DNA from: Serpula lacrymans var. lacrymans S7.9 | Lineage: Eukaryota > Basidiomycota > Agaricomycetes > Boletales > Serpulaceae | Assembly: GCF_000218685.1 (NCBI RefSeq) | Contig: NW_006763292.1 | Span: forward strand, 2,056,897-2,120,896 | Length of the DNA: 64,000 bases | Direction of reading: 5' to 3' | Part shown: piece by piece, positions 49,251 through 62,100 of the stretch | How the letters are laid out: each line of letters opens with the position of its first letter | Numbering within the stretch: the stretch's first letter is position 1 | The notes under the pieces: generated by a model | Seen by the model: only the letters and a program-made list of their open reading frames with translations | Told to the model about the DNA's origin: nothing | The model's database searches: none | Translations under genes and position numbers: made by a program

Positions 49251-49896
49251 TCAAAGCCGTGCTCTTTGAGATCTGTCATGTCAAGTTTCTTGTGTCTCCG
49301 CCAATCAATCCCTTTTTCTCTCATCGAAACTGTCAGTCATATGCATGGCCATGATTCTTACATAGATTCCGATTTCACTTCAACTTGAATAGGCTGTACA
49401 TGATGCTGTAGTGCATTTCGCTATGGTGTCGCGGCACTGAACTGTACTGAGCTTGTTCCGCAAATGGCAAGTGTCATTAGGTCAGCGCTAACTTAGAACC
49501 CTAGTAAGTCTCATGCTTCGTTGTTTGCTACCATCAGACTGAAGTTTGCCTCCTCGAATCATTGATACCCGACGTCAACGTCTCCACTACGAAAGCATCT
49601 GCAGGGTCTCCGAATTAAGGCAATCACGAGATGTTTCATTTCATCAAGGTAAAAACAGCACCACAGCATGTATGAATATATACCGACGAGCGCGCATGCC
49701 ATAGTATTACTCGTCTTCCAACATCAGGTAACCTGGCGTTACTTGAATCACTGGCGTCTACTCCCCTTTCTTCCTCCTTCCCTCAACTGGCTTGAGTCTT
49801 TTAGTTCCTTTTTTTTTACGACTGTTTGAGATTACTTGCTTGCATTTCGCATTTCACATTTGCTCCTAATCCGATTCCTATTTCACTCTTACTCCA
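49251..49896. other. Intergenic region, polyamine oxidase to membrane protein gene
   Basis: 646 bp, C/T-rich towards the end (CTTTTTTTTTACG near 49810), typical of fungal promoters. No gene recognised. Confidence 0.35.
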
Positions 49897-52237
49897 ATGG
49901 TGTTCCTCGGTAGACGAAGCCTGACCAAAGCTGCAATCGCGAGAACCAAATTATCTGTATGATGTCGTCTTATTTGCACTGATATAGCTCCCTGATCGTA
50001 GTGCTCTTCTACCGATAGTACAAGAGGATAACGCTAACCCGCTTTACTCTCGGATTTTTCCTTATTGCATTAGCCAACTGCATCGTCCAAACTGCAATCC
50101 AGTCTACTACGTTAATAGTGGGTTCGCAGGGTGCTGCCCTAGTGTCTGCTATCCTTGATCTGGTACCTGTCGAGAGGGGTTTCACGACCATACATGCTGG
50201 CACCTTACAAATCTGCGACAACATCCCTGGGCAAGCTAACACTACGTGTAGTACCCTATCTGAAGCAGTCTCTCATGATCGCGATTCGGAGCAGAATGAT
50301 ACACAGCTTGATCTGGTTCAACGTGAAGTAAACAGATTCAATTATCTTAGACCAGTGAGTGTATCCCACTGGTATGATACATACCTCCCACTCACAATAT
50401 ACTATCAGCGTGGCTTCTCCATGCAGCCAATAGAAAACAGTTCAGGGCAAGTGCAAGGAGTGAACGTGACTGATCCAGAATTCAAGTTATCCACTGTCAC
50501 TCTTTCGTTGAAGTGTGTTCAATCATTGCCCTGGCTAGAAACATTGTAAGTCCTCATTCCAGAACGAAGCTCACGATATCCACTCTAATAAAATTTGGTG
50601 CAGCCTTGCGGACATGGAAGGTGAAGATATAGTCGTTATTGTCTTCCAATCGTGGCTGTTCTTTTTGTCGACTGCTGCGGTACGCTTCCCTTTAATTTGG
50701 CTTTTTGTTGTTGTTGTTGTAATGAATGACTGTACTAGATTATCACCGAATCAATACCACACCTGTGAGTTCCCCTATGAACAGCGGGCCAGTTTAACTG
50801 ATTGCAAATTTTGGACGTCATCTTTAGAATCGCTGTGCTTGTCAGTCATGTCCTGAATACCGCTTGGGCAGGTTACAAGGTCTACGACAGTATCAACACA
50901 CAAGCTATATATGAAAGCGTCATTATGGGAGGCGCGTGCAATAATACCAATGTTATGGGAAACTGGTGGGAAACCAGAGTTAAGAATGCTGTACTTGTTC
51001 ATTTGTTTCGTGGTTTTATTGCTCTTAATATTTCTTGAATAGATTCCTATCATCATAATCAATGTCATTTTCCTGATCTGTGTTGCTTATCTTGTTTTCA
51101 AACTATCAAAGGTGGATTTTCTCTGTTTGATAGTGACCTTCTGACTTTGACATTCTTGAAAGGCTTATAGTCAACAGGTGTTCGGTAGCGTTGGTGCATC
51201 TTCACATATTAATGGACTTTACAAGGTGCCATTTTCATTTAACAAGTCAACTTGTTGCATGTATACTCACACCTATAAGCTGGCCCTCTGGCTTTACGCA
51301 TGCTTGCACCTTGCGTCCTTTTTTACAGCAGCATCTTCTGCCCTCTGGTTGAACAGGGTGCGAACTGGGTTTGTACCCACGTCGTTCAATGGCAAGATCT
51401 ATGAAATTACCTTCATAGTTGCCATTGTAGTAAGCAATTTCATATGATTATTCCCCAACTTCGGACTGAGAGTTACGCAGTTACTATTCCCATGGTTTAT
51501 TATGGTTAGTTTTCTGTCCTACCAAGCCCTATAAGCTGAACCTCATTTCTTTCCAGGGCGTGGTTTCGGTCCGTCGGGAACATCGTCCAATGTTTTTCGT
51601 GTTTTCTTTGTTTGGTATCGCCCTTATTGTAATCTATAGCGGGCTTTTTGGGAGTGCGCTGTTCCGTTTCGAGTATACAAACTGGGCATTCTTCGCCGCA
51701 ACGACTACTACATCCTATGTGCTCTTGATTGTCTCGTGCGCCCTTGCATTGGCCTGCAGATTACAGTTTGGAAAGGGTTTGGCACACTTTTGTTAGTAGC
51801 ATCAGCTGTTTCATTCGTTGTCATGTTCACTGACTGCACCGCCTGTAGTATGGGTTGAGCGGATGCTGGAGAACAGTGGTTTTACTCCGGCCGCTTTCAC
51901 CACGGATCCCGACCATAATCCCACTCGGTTCTCTGTGATATTAGATGAGAAACCCACCATTTCACCGTACGCCTCAGAGTATTCTGTGGATTCGAAGGGG
52001 GGACAGAACTTGCAAACAAAGCCATCTCTCGTTCCATTTTCGGGCACGACCGGCGGTTCCGCCGCCGTCTCATGCACTCCACCACCTTTTATGGAGGCTA
52101 CAGCGAAGGAAGCTGAGATAGCTGGGAGGTCCAAAAGTTTCGCAGAACGACTTGGCAGTCGTCTTCCTCACATTCTACCTCTCATAAGGTCCGTTTCACC
52201 AATGAGTGACATCTCTACTCCACACAGCAATGTGTAA
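49897..52237 (+). CDS. Unrecognised multi-pass membrane protein
   Basis: I do not recognise the family. Exons read from MVFLGRRSLTKAAIARTKLS at 49897 through TRFTLGFFLIALANCIVQTA, a large extracellular-looking loop with Cys (ICDNIPGQANTTC) and three N-glycosylation-like sites (NTT, NSS, NVT), then spans near 50630-50680, 50825-50880, 51050-51110 (IPIIIINVIFLICVAYLVF), 51280-51340, 51400-51460, 51600-51670 and 51690-51760, so about seven or eight in all. The tail (51850-52237) is cytosol-like and Ser/Pro-rich. This layout is receptor- or channel-like, but function is unknown. About 650 residues. Confidence 0.6.
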
Positions 52238-53106
52238 GACCCTTCTATATTCGCTGGCTATGACATGCTGGACGTGGTTTCTGCTGTGAGTGTAGTTATC
52301 ATCATCGTAAATCATAATACCTGTTGTAGGATTTGATGGTGGTGTTACGCCAGGCTCGTAAGGACGTTGATTCCATATGGTTGTTGCTGTTCATTGTTGC
52401 GGACAGTTAGGACGTATTACGTGCTTGCACAGCAAATGTCTCATGAGCTATCGCCACAAATTTGTAAAGTAGGCATGAGGCGATACTGTTCGACTGCTAT
52501 GATCATATTGCTGGATTCCTAGATGTCGATGTGATGAGCAACCATATCCATGCCGAGTCATGTATTGTGCACATCAAGTCATATTTACAATACCTGGGAT
52601 TGAAACATGGCCAGATATATATGCAATGAAAACAAGAAGAAAAAGTGTATGGTAAGATCGGACCGGGCCGGGTTCTTGGCGAGGACCGGAATGATACTAG
52701 ATACCACTCCGAGCTGAAGTCAAGTTATTGTATGGACTGAATAGCACTAGCATACCGGAATTTTCTCGTCAAGGGCCACTGGAAGTGACAGCTGATACAC
52801 AGGTACAATGCTTTTGTGCTTTCCCTGTACAATATATACTGATTCTGCATCAAATATCAGCTCCAAGTTGACATCGGGGGCGGCACCTTATCGCACTACC
52901 AAGGTCATACACCAGTATTGGATCTATACAGCACATTGTCAAGGCAAGTTTCCTATAAATACGCGTAATTCAAGAAGAGAACAAGGGCGGCCAAGCTATA
53001 AAACGTTGACCTTCCTCGTCCTGTAGCTACAAACTAATTGAAGCCACTCACCTTAACCGCAATAACTCACGCATTCCCTCTGAATCGCGGATAATACTAC
53101 CCTAAA
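52238..53106. other. Intergenic region, membrane protein to thioesterase gene
   Basis: 869 bp without a supported gene. Confidence 0.35.
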
Positions 53107-53860
53107 ATGGCGACAAAAAGCGTTGGTATCGCGTTCAATACCTTGAGACTTGCTACGCGTCATGCCTCCAAGTCCAAGTTCGAGTCCGGCTATTTTCGCT
53201 CACACTTTCCGCGACGTAACATCACTACATCTGCGATGGCGGAACGTAGCTTACCCACTGAAGCGAAAGCCGTTGAAGAGACTCAGGACGTCAATACAAT
53301 GGACAAGTTGTTAAGAGTAGTCAGTAAGTGGGCCATTATCTAGTTTGGCTTTTGTTTCGGGCTGAATTCGTACTAACTTTCCAGGGGAAATGGCTAATCC
53401 TGCTTATCACAAGTAGGTCATTTTACCTTGGACATTCGCTCCGATACTAACACAGACTAGCATTATGCCTCTGAGAAAGCCAATGCTATGGTCTGAAGCC
53501 CTGCTGAATGCTACTTCCTCCCCTGAAACATCTGAAGGCCCGACACCTGCCATCCCAGCCTCCTCGGACTCTTTACCTCCACGAAAGATGCATGATTCAT
53601 ACACCCAATTTACTCTTCCTTTCGCGTCTTCTCCTGAACTTCTCGAACAGTATACGAATGCGTCTGGAGGTTTACGTACTGGCATGCTCATGGAACACCT
53701 TGACTCATTAGCTGGATCTATCTCATACTGTACGTAGTTGTATGCAAGCAACGTCACAGGTCACAGGGGGTCGGTTGCGTTGCCTAATGTACTAGTCGGT
53801 CACCGGTCACAGGGGGCTCGTTGCTATCAACTTTTCAGTCACACTAGGCTGAGGTCAAAA

Positions 53861-53919
53861 TTGTAAAAATCGCAAAAAATCACAAAAAATCGCAAAAAAA
53901 ATCGCGCAAACAGCAAAAA
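53861..53919. repeat. A-rich AAAATCGC-type simple repeat inside the transposon
   Basis: Several AAAAATCGC/AAAATCAC units in tandem within the subterminal, non-coding part of the transposon, after the end of the transposase gene. Confidence 0.6.
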
Positions 53920-53941
53920 TTTGATTCTAGAGCCCCTAAGT

Positions 53942-56900
53942 CTAAGGTAGAGTGCTTATGCGAGTACCATCCACATTCCAAGCCCAAATATCATCCCCCT
54001 CAGCCAACCCCCGCAAGAAACCACCATCATGGACCGCAGTGTGCTCGGAAGATGCAATACCATGGCCCGCTGCTGAGAAGGGCATGCAACCCAACCCGTT
54101 TCCGAGTGCCTCCTGAATAACTGAACCAATCGGGACTTCGGAATCATCCATGTCGGCACCTTCGTTGTTGAAGTCATCTTCGGTGTTGACATGTTCGGAG
54201 TCAATGCCATAAACATCGCCAATCTTTGCATCAATCTCGGCTTTGAATGTGGGGTGGTCTTGAAGGTACTTCCGCAAGGCCGCCTTTGTGTCTCGGTGCT
54301 GTATGACCTCAGGAGAGAGGCACCACTGTTTTACTTGGCATTTTGACCAAGCCTAAATAAAGTCGTCAGGATGGTATGATACTGATAATGAAATGGAGCT
54401 TACCTTGCGAACAAGCTCTGGGCCCTTACCCTGCTTGAACATGTCATAAACATGGACAGCAGGAGCAACTGTGGCATCCCGAAGAACGGGTAGGGAGTGA
54501 GTGAATCGGACAGCTTCAGGTTTTAGACCACCGGCTAGCTGTTGACGGTGTGATTCAACTAAAAAGTTGAGAGACTCTTGTTTCAGAGCATGCTTTGTCA
54601 CGCGCTGCAGTCCGACATCAGCAGGTTGATAGATGCCAGTGCCTAAACAGGATTAGCAATCTAACACAACCCGGTAGAGAATGAGGCTCACAGTTGGCAG
54701 GTACATAGATAACAAAGACATTCGGATGGTGGTGGCGGCAGTAGTTCCGAAATTCTTCCCCCGTGTGCACAGGATAGCAGTCAATGAATAAGATTGACTT
54801 TTGATCCTCGGGAAGTTCTTCATCGCGGATGATCTTGTTTACATATGGAATGTACACGCACTCCATCCACTACCACAACAAATGATTAGCTGATGTGTTT
54901 GAAATTACAGCAAGTCATTAATGACATACCTCGACCATGGTCTTGAAGGTGCTGAAGTGGCTCGTCTTCTTAGGGCTATTGGCAAATGTAAAATGAAAGC
55001 CTCTGTCGAGTGCTTCTTCCATACCCTTCGCATTGCCAGTAGGGCAGCTCTTTACTGATGCCCCACTCCACACTTGCTGGAAAGGTAATAGATCGCCAGC
55101 ACATGAGCTAGCCACCACAAGTGTGTAGGCCCGCTTCTCATCTTTCGAAGCGATGTTGACTTGCTTCGCACCCCTGTCATTAAAAGTGACATTGTTACCC
55201 GGAACCAGGTAAACACCTGTTTGATCCATATTGATAAGAAGCTGAAATAATTACATCAGATAACCTCGAAAAAGCAATCATAGAGGGACTTACACTTAAT
55301 GGAATGTCATACCAATTAGCGAGATGTACAATACGGAAAAATGCCGCCTCGCATAGATCATCGGCATTATCGGGGATATGAGCAGCAGCTCGAGTGCCCT
55401 TTCTGACTGACCAGTCAAGTGTACTTTCGAGAAAGTCCCTGACATATGACTGCCAACGCAAACATCAGCTTGAATTAATTTTACTCACTGAAGAGCTGTA
55501 TAACTGACCTCAGAGCAGAAGAAATCCCCACGATCGAGAAGTTCAGGTTGTCTCTCCTTGATCACCGCTATAAGTATTGATCGCGCAACAAGAATATTAA
55601 CCGGAACACCGGAAAGTCGAAGGTCCTTAAGCTGGGATGTCACCTCCTCGACAATCTCCCGATGCGGCGAGAGAATCCCAACGCGGCCAGTACGGGCAAG
55701 GACACTGCGACGTGCAACATTCTCGACTGTCTTCTTCGACCACTTCTTTCCCTTCTTGGAAATCCACTTAAAAACGGTTCCCCGATGGAGCTTTGCAAAA
55801 AGGCTCGGGTGGTCTTTCTGCAGCGTGCTAACAATGAATGTAGGTGACCAGGCGACTCGAGAGGCGACATTGTTGATGTGAACCCAAAGGTATGGATGAT
55901 ACCAGTTTGTGCGCGAGTGCCGATTCTGAATTGTGCCCTTCAACTTCACATTACGACCCTTCTTCCATATCTTGCCAGGCCTTGACAGTTCAGCAAGATC
56001 AGAGAGATCGGGGACACCAGCAGCCGGGGTTTCATGGCCGAGAACCATCTGTAACTGTGAGTACAAAAGTCGAAATGTGTTTGGCAGGGACTGACCTTTT
56101 TCATGATTTTCCCCGCTGAGTTCCTCTTACCACTCCGTATCTCTTTCGCTTTCTTGCTGAATCGGCTTTTCCTCTTCCTCTCTCGTGCACCCTCGCGCTT
56201 CTGGGTCTCTCTCAGATTCCGGACCATGGCTTCTCTAACTCGCTCATCCTCTGCCTCCTGTCTCGTCTCTGCCATCTCTCTCCTATTCTGTTCATCAGCC
56301 TCAGCCTTGCTCAGCTTCTTGAACCCAGAAAATGCGAAAAGGGTGGACTGTCTCTTCCGCACTGGCTTGGGCAATTCACCATCATCAACATCATCTCCAT
56401 CATGTTCATCATCGCTGTCATCCAGTGCAACCAGCCTCGGCATCTTGGGCTTGGCAGTTTCTCTCGCGCGCAGAGGCTCGGAATGGACGCGAGGGGCCGT
56501 TGTCTCGGTGTCGGATGATGTGTCTGTGTCGTCGACGATGGTGATGGGTGTTACAGCTGTCCCTTTGACAGGCAACCTATCTCGTGCCTTCCGCGTTGGC
56601 CCTCTCTTCTTTAGCGCGGTTTTGATGGCAGGCTGTGCTGCTGACCCTTCATCCGATGATGAAAAGGCCATCTTTCTCCTGAGATATGTTGTTTAACTTT
56701 CGGGTGACTGTTTGCTGACAATGGCCAACTCACTTTGATGTCTGCTTTACATTCTTAGCCCCGGACACCATAGCTGCGGCAATCAACCTCTCGACCCAAT
56801 TCATTATCAACTCGGCATCCCCTGGAGCCTCTCGCATCCCGTCTTGCAGCATCTTCAACAGTGTATCCAGGCTCTTCCCACGCTCAGTGATCTTCAGTGG

Positions 56901-57113
56901 TTCACCTCGGAGACTGTGGGCCTGGAAGCAAATTTCCAGGTTGTGATTGAGAGCATACCAGTGGCCATTTTCTTCAAGTTCCTCGCCGTCCAAGCCAAAT
57001 CTGTACCGAGAGCTAGCGGGGTTCAGAGGGAGATCATCAGGTAAGCTTTTGAACAGTTTTGAGAGGTATTTTATGCGTGAAATGTTGTCAGAAGTATTAC
57101 TTTTCAGCTCCAT
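53942..57113 (-). CDS. DDE-type transposase (pogo/Tigger-like)
   Basis: Cuts and rejoins the element ends at TA sites. Start ATG at 57113 (MELKSNTSDNISR); a GTGAGT intron after NVKQTS joins in frame to KMAFSSSDEGS at 56671, so the two open frames are one protein. Then an acidic, Lys/Arg-rich stretch, HTH-like region (56066-55500, VENVARRSVLARTGRVG), and the catalytic core: NMDQTGVYLVPG, ILFIDCYPVHTGEEF, QPADVGLQR, giving D-D-D with about 37 residues between the last two. The C-terminus is acidic, with stop at 53942. About nine exons, near 900 residues. No stop or frameshift seen, so it may be functional. Confidence 0.87.
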
Positions 57114-58818
57114 AGTGTCAGTGAAGTTGTTGTAGCAGTGCAAACGAGTCAAAATTCATTGTAAATTGGTATAAATTTCCTGGTACCTTAGCGGAGTTAA
57201 AGGCCACGAGGCTGGTTCATTGACCGATGCGAGCCCTTACCGACCGATGCAAGGCCTTTACCAGCCGTTACCGACTGTTCTCGGCCTCGGCGTTGCCAAT
57301 CTCAGAAGTGTCACAGGTCACATTGACCTCGTTGCTAACTCTGGGGCAAACTCGGAGGTCACACCCTGGCGGCCGTTGCTTGCATACAACTACGTACAGT
57401 ATAAACATATGCTTGGGCCTGGAGTTGAGACGCTGGGTCGTATCCAAGAAAGAGGGTTCTACATCGTGACTGCATCGGTAGATAGGTAAACTTCTAATCT
57501 CAATATGTCACAACATGGCTCACTTACCGATTTCAGACTCGACATGTTGGCACCGCTTCACCCAGTTCGCGACCTTCGCCTAAGTGGCCAGGTTATATAT
57601 ACTGGGAAGAGTTCGATGGAAGTTGCGGTCAAGATGGAAGCTCTCGGGGCTGATATGACGGATGAAAGGACTTTGTTGCTCGGTTGGTACACTTTATAGA
57701 GAATCAATGGAATGATTTAGCTAAGTTGGACGATTTAGGTCGGTTCTCAATGGTTTGCAGAGACGCTCAAACACATCGAGCTAGACCAGTCAATCCACTG
57801 TCAATAACCACTACAGAGGAACGTAGCCTATATAACATGGGTGAAAGTTCGTGAACCACAGACATGGTTTGATTTTTCGTCACTTAACTTTCTGTCTACT
57901 GTAGGTTCAAAAAAGAGGAGAGCGTCGCTCGCTTTACGTTCACTTGACCGTGTGCCCCCAAGCTCGACCGAGGCCAAGCAGTTGCATGACTGCTACCTGC
58001 AGTACGGACAGAGTAACGGCAATCATATCCAGCATCAAGAAGAGAAGGTGTGGATGGGGGATACGAAACTAGAAAAGACAATGCTTATGTTCCCGCAAGA
58101 ACGCAAGTACGTATTGATTTGACCTACAAGGACCGCTACTTATAATGGGCATCTTCGACAGCGTACATCAGAAGGTTTTTGGAGGTGATTTCACCTGCTC
58201 AAACCCTCCTGAGATTTTACTTACCACTGGCAATGATATAGGCTACTTAATGCGCCTGGCTTACGAAGTAAAAATTACTTTTTTAACTCCAAGGCCTTCA
58301 TTATTGACTCTTACTGACTTCCAGCTTGGTTTCGCTAATGCCTCACTCTTCACTCGATCCCATGTTCGTTTTCTGTCGTTGGATGGGATATCGTTTGCAA
58401 GACCCGTCCCAATAGGTTCAATACTTCGCTTGAGATCACTTGTGCTACACTCTGATACAAGTGGCGACGCCCCACCAGCAGTAGTAAGTTGAATAAATAA
58501 ATCTCATACCAACCATGTGCTGAAACTTCTCTTCAGCATGTTGCAGTGCTGGCAAACGTGGTGGACGTCGGCACAGGACAAGAGCAGACCACTAATGAAT
58601 TCCGCTTCACGTGGTGTAGAGACGATGGGAAACCGACGTCGAGAAAGATTGTTCCCAAAACCTATAGAGGTGAGCATCTTGGTGGATGATCAACTGTGCA
58701 TTACTGATGTGAGGCGATTGCATATTCAGAGGCCATGCTGTGGCTAGAAGGCAAGAGAGCTCTAGAAATGGGCGCTCAGATTAGAGGGCAGAGGGAATCC
58801 GATCCAAAGAGGTTGTAA

Positions 58819-59185
58819 AACTGGAATAATATTTCTTAAATCCCAGAACGTTGGACGAACCTGGTATTTCCACATCTTTGCTATGCTACATCTCTAGAAG
58901 AGAAGTTGCCTCGTCTACATAAGCTATTAGAATAACTAAGTATGATAGTACCAAATTTGAAGTATAAGCTCTTAATCTCGGACAAATGCGATCATAACGC
59001 GTAGTTACAAGCATCAGGTTGTCCGCGTTCTTTTTGAAAGTGCCATAAGTTATGAATATCATGACCGTGACGTATCAATGGATTGGCGCCAGACAGTCAA
59101 GCAAGTTGCCAACGTTGGCTTATCACTTGGTCGAGGATAGCTAGCGAAACTCCCCTACAGGCAAACAGCTGTCTCGGCGGTCGAT
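58819..59185. other. Intergenic region before the MLKL-like gene
   Basis: 367 bp, thioesterase 3' end and presumed promoter. No signal recognised. Confidence 0.3.
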
Positions 59186-62100
59186 ATGCCTCTCAAATTC
59201 ATTCGCGCAAAAGTCGCCATTGCAGACCCTCTCCAAGCCGCTGTCGCTACTACTACACTCACCAAAAATTTGTTATCAACCCTGCAGTTCCCACCCGCGA
59301 CTGCAGCATGTACAATACTTCTTGTCATCCTTGAAACGATACAAGTGAGTTTAACCATCGTCGAGAGAGGATATCAACTGTGACACACCACCATGGACAC
59401 ACAGAGCATTCAAGTCAACAGGCAAGGATGCGATAACCTTGCCCGGCGTGCCGCCAAAATTCTCATCGACATAAATGAGCAGATGCAAGGAAGGTGGGAA
59501 GACGCTCCCAAGCTGCTAGTTCAGAATTTGCGCAGGTTTGAAGAGTACGCGGCATATACTTCCATGGATTCAAGTTATCGCGCCTTAACTTACAACCATT
59601 GACCTTAGGACACTCAATTCCATACAGCAGTTCATGAGAAGGCTGGCAGATTTGAAATGGAGCGACCGTTTCCTTCGAAAAAGCGCGATAGAAGACGCTC
59701 TTGCTGAATATGCAGCCATGTTGGACGATGCAGCGCGATCTTTTCAGGTTCTAACATCGTTTCCCTTCAAACTGTCTCTTGAACTAATTCTAATGTGTGA
59801 TCTGCTCTTAGATTGCCACTCTCATTGATATCCAGTATGCTGTCAGTTCATTGCGTCCCGCTGCCAACATCGCAGTCCAAAAAAATGAGAACTTGATAGT
59901 TGTAGCTGAGCCATCCGTCCCACCTCCATACGACCCGCCAACGTGCACAAATAATTGCAGTGACGAAGTCATTCAGCTTGAAACTCCTGCGGTGTCTGAG
60001 GCATCAACCGCGAAATTAGTAACAGACTTGTCCACCTCCCACGATGCGTCCGAGGATAGCAAACTGCGCGATCATTATCTGCCTGAGGAACTCTGCTCAT
60101 TGGAGCTTGATGACCGTGGGGTAAACTCTATCTGCTACTGGTGGGCATCAGCTACATGATTACCTGATTATACTTCTAGTTCCGTCGATATCATCAATCT
60201 GATATCATATTGCGAGGACGTTCGCGTCTGAAAGAAGGCTGGTGGGCTGATGCGATGGAAGTTCAAGTGCGCGATCAACCAGCCCTTATCAAACGATACG
60301 ATGGTAAAAATAAACAAGGGTACAAAGTAAGGTGTATCAAACATACTTAACAAGACGCAATATCTGATAGGTTCCAAGCAATGGATCAGGGATGTCAAGC
60401 TACTCCAAAATCTCTAGTCAGTATATTTCAGCTTCACTTCTCAATAAAGTTTGAACTTCTTCAGTCACCCTAACCTTCCACAGATGCTGGGTTTCTCGGA
60501 AGAGGAATCATTGACCCCGTTCGTGCTACTATCCAATGGTCAGCTTATCACTCTGCCTTCTTGTTGTCGTCCTTATGTCTTCATTCGAAAGTTCAAACGC
60601 AGACACCTCAAGCCCTTGTGCGGGATGCTCTGCGTTCTGCTAACCTAGCTACGTGTGCGGAGCTAATGTTACGCTTTGTAAGAGAGATAAACGTTTCATC
60701 ATTTCAAAGGATGTGTAGCTGACTATCGTGCGTATACTCCTATAGTACCGCGATCTCTCGGTCGGTCTCATTCCCTTTGTCACCCTTGCCTGAACAAACT
60801 TGTATCCAAGGACACAGCAATGTATGTTCAGAGACAGCTTAATTTAGACGATAGCAAGCTTCAGGACTTCTTTGAGGTATGTCGAACTACAACATCGACT
60901 GCTGTTCCCTTTATAAATTTCCGGACACCAGAGCGCGACGTTTAGAGTTGATCGCTATAAGACCCTGGTAGTAGGCCTACCTCCACCTACGGAGGGCACG
61001 TGGTATTCTAGTCGAAATTATGGCCTTGCACATAGTTTGTTCAATGCTTGTCTAGCGGTATTGATTTCTTGACTTTGTGCTTGAATGGAAGGTTAATCTC
61101 CACACACTCAGATGTTACCAAACAATGGCCGCGTCACTTACCATTATGACCGAGGCGACGAAGAAGGTGAACATGACTCTCTGTTCCTTGGTTTCGTGTT
61201 ATAAATGGGTTACTCCAGTAACAGATGAGATGCAGAAGAAAATAAACCACCTAGTTACTCTTGCACGAAGTCTGCTTCCACGCGACCGCGACCCTCCCGC
61301 TTTATCCTCAAAATTGCAAGCTCTCATAGAAGATAGCGACTATGATACCCCATCTTTGACGCTCCGCCAAGTTCGAGATCTTAGCTTTGCTGCTAACGGA
61401 CACGATCACACTTGGTTTGAGAGATCGGTTCCAGCTCACAAATTCAATGTCGGTGACGTGGGTTATATACCGCACGGGAAGGATTTCAAATCCTTTGTTC
61501 ATCTGCGAAATGTCATCCAAGACGGGATGAGTTCGCTGACCACGTCTTCATCAGCGTCGGGCCAACAGTGGTGTTGGGAACAAGTTCCTATGAGGCGAGA
61601 GCCAATCGAGCATTATGATTTACCTGGGAATGTTGCAGGGTAAATGTTCGACTATCTTGCTGAAGGACCAGTGATGCTAACTCTCTAATATAGATGGCCG
61701 GTAGCTGTTCCTCCTCACAAACAGATCGACGTCATGGTCATACACGAGGCCGTCGTCTCATCCGTGAAAGATGCCTGGCGGTTTTTGCTTCAAAACGGGA
61801 AGGCTCTTGCTGAAGAAGGCGAGATTATGCCAGAGGAACTAATCCTAGGTCCGTGTAATGCTAGATATTTGTCATAGGGTTGATTCTCATCTTCGATAAC
61901 CGCGCTCAGTTACCCGTGCGGGAACTCATCAAGATTTCTACGTGAAAGATTTCCGATTCAAACCATTTGGAGTACACCAACATGGATTTCATCCTCATCA
62001 GGCAAACTCTTTCCATCACCAACAGATGCAGGGATTTCAACAACCATCCTATGCGTTTGGTTCCAGACAACTACATATGCCAACTAAACCAATGATACCT

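Larger units (their letters stand above)
53728..57399 (-). mobile_element. 3672-bp DDE transposon (pogo/Tc1-mariner-like), apparently complete
   Basis: Perfect 26-bp terminal inverted repeats: 53728-53753 (starting CTGTACGTAGTTGTATG) and 57374-57399. TA duplicates flank it at 53726-53727 and 57400-57401. Subterminal repeats: GGTCACAGGGGG at 53759-53770 and 53805-53816, and GTCACAGGTCAC at 53753-53764 and 57310-57321. One multi-exon transposase gene fills the - strand. TA target, long inverted repeats and a three-Asp catalytic core place it in the Tc1/mariner-pogo superfamily. Confidence 0.93.
53107..58818 (+). pseudogene. Acyl-CoA thioesterase (ACOT9-like, double hotdog) disrupted by a transposon
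   Basis: Mitochondrial acyl-CoA thioesterase that hydrolyses acyl-CoA to free acid and CoA. 5' part 53107-53727: a basic, Arg-rich N-terminus like a targeting signal (MATKSVGIAFNTLRLATRHA), then REMANPAYHNIMPLRKPMLW and GGLRTGMLMEHLDSLAGSIS. 3' part 57400-58818: YKHMLGPGVETLG, FYIVTASVDRLDML, LRLSGQVIYTGKSSMEVAV, then the second hotdog domain with VFGGYLMRLAYELGFANA, HVRFLSLDGISFARPVPIGS, HVAVLANVVDVGTG and NEFRFTW, stop at 58816-58818. A 3672-bp transposon lies in a Tyr codon between the two. All remaining exons are in frame, so the damage is the insertion alone. Confidence 0.9.

Noticed and set aside
56103..56696. 197-codon + strand ORF in the transposon
   Set aside because: It is the complement of the acidic/basic transposase exon on the - strand.
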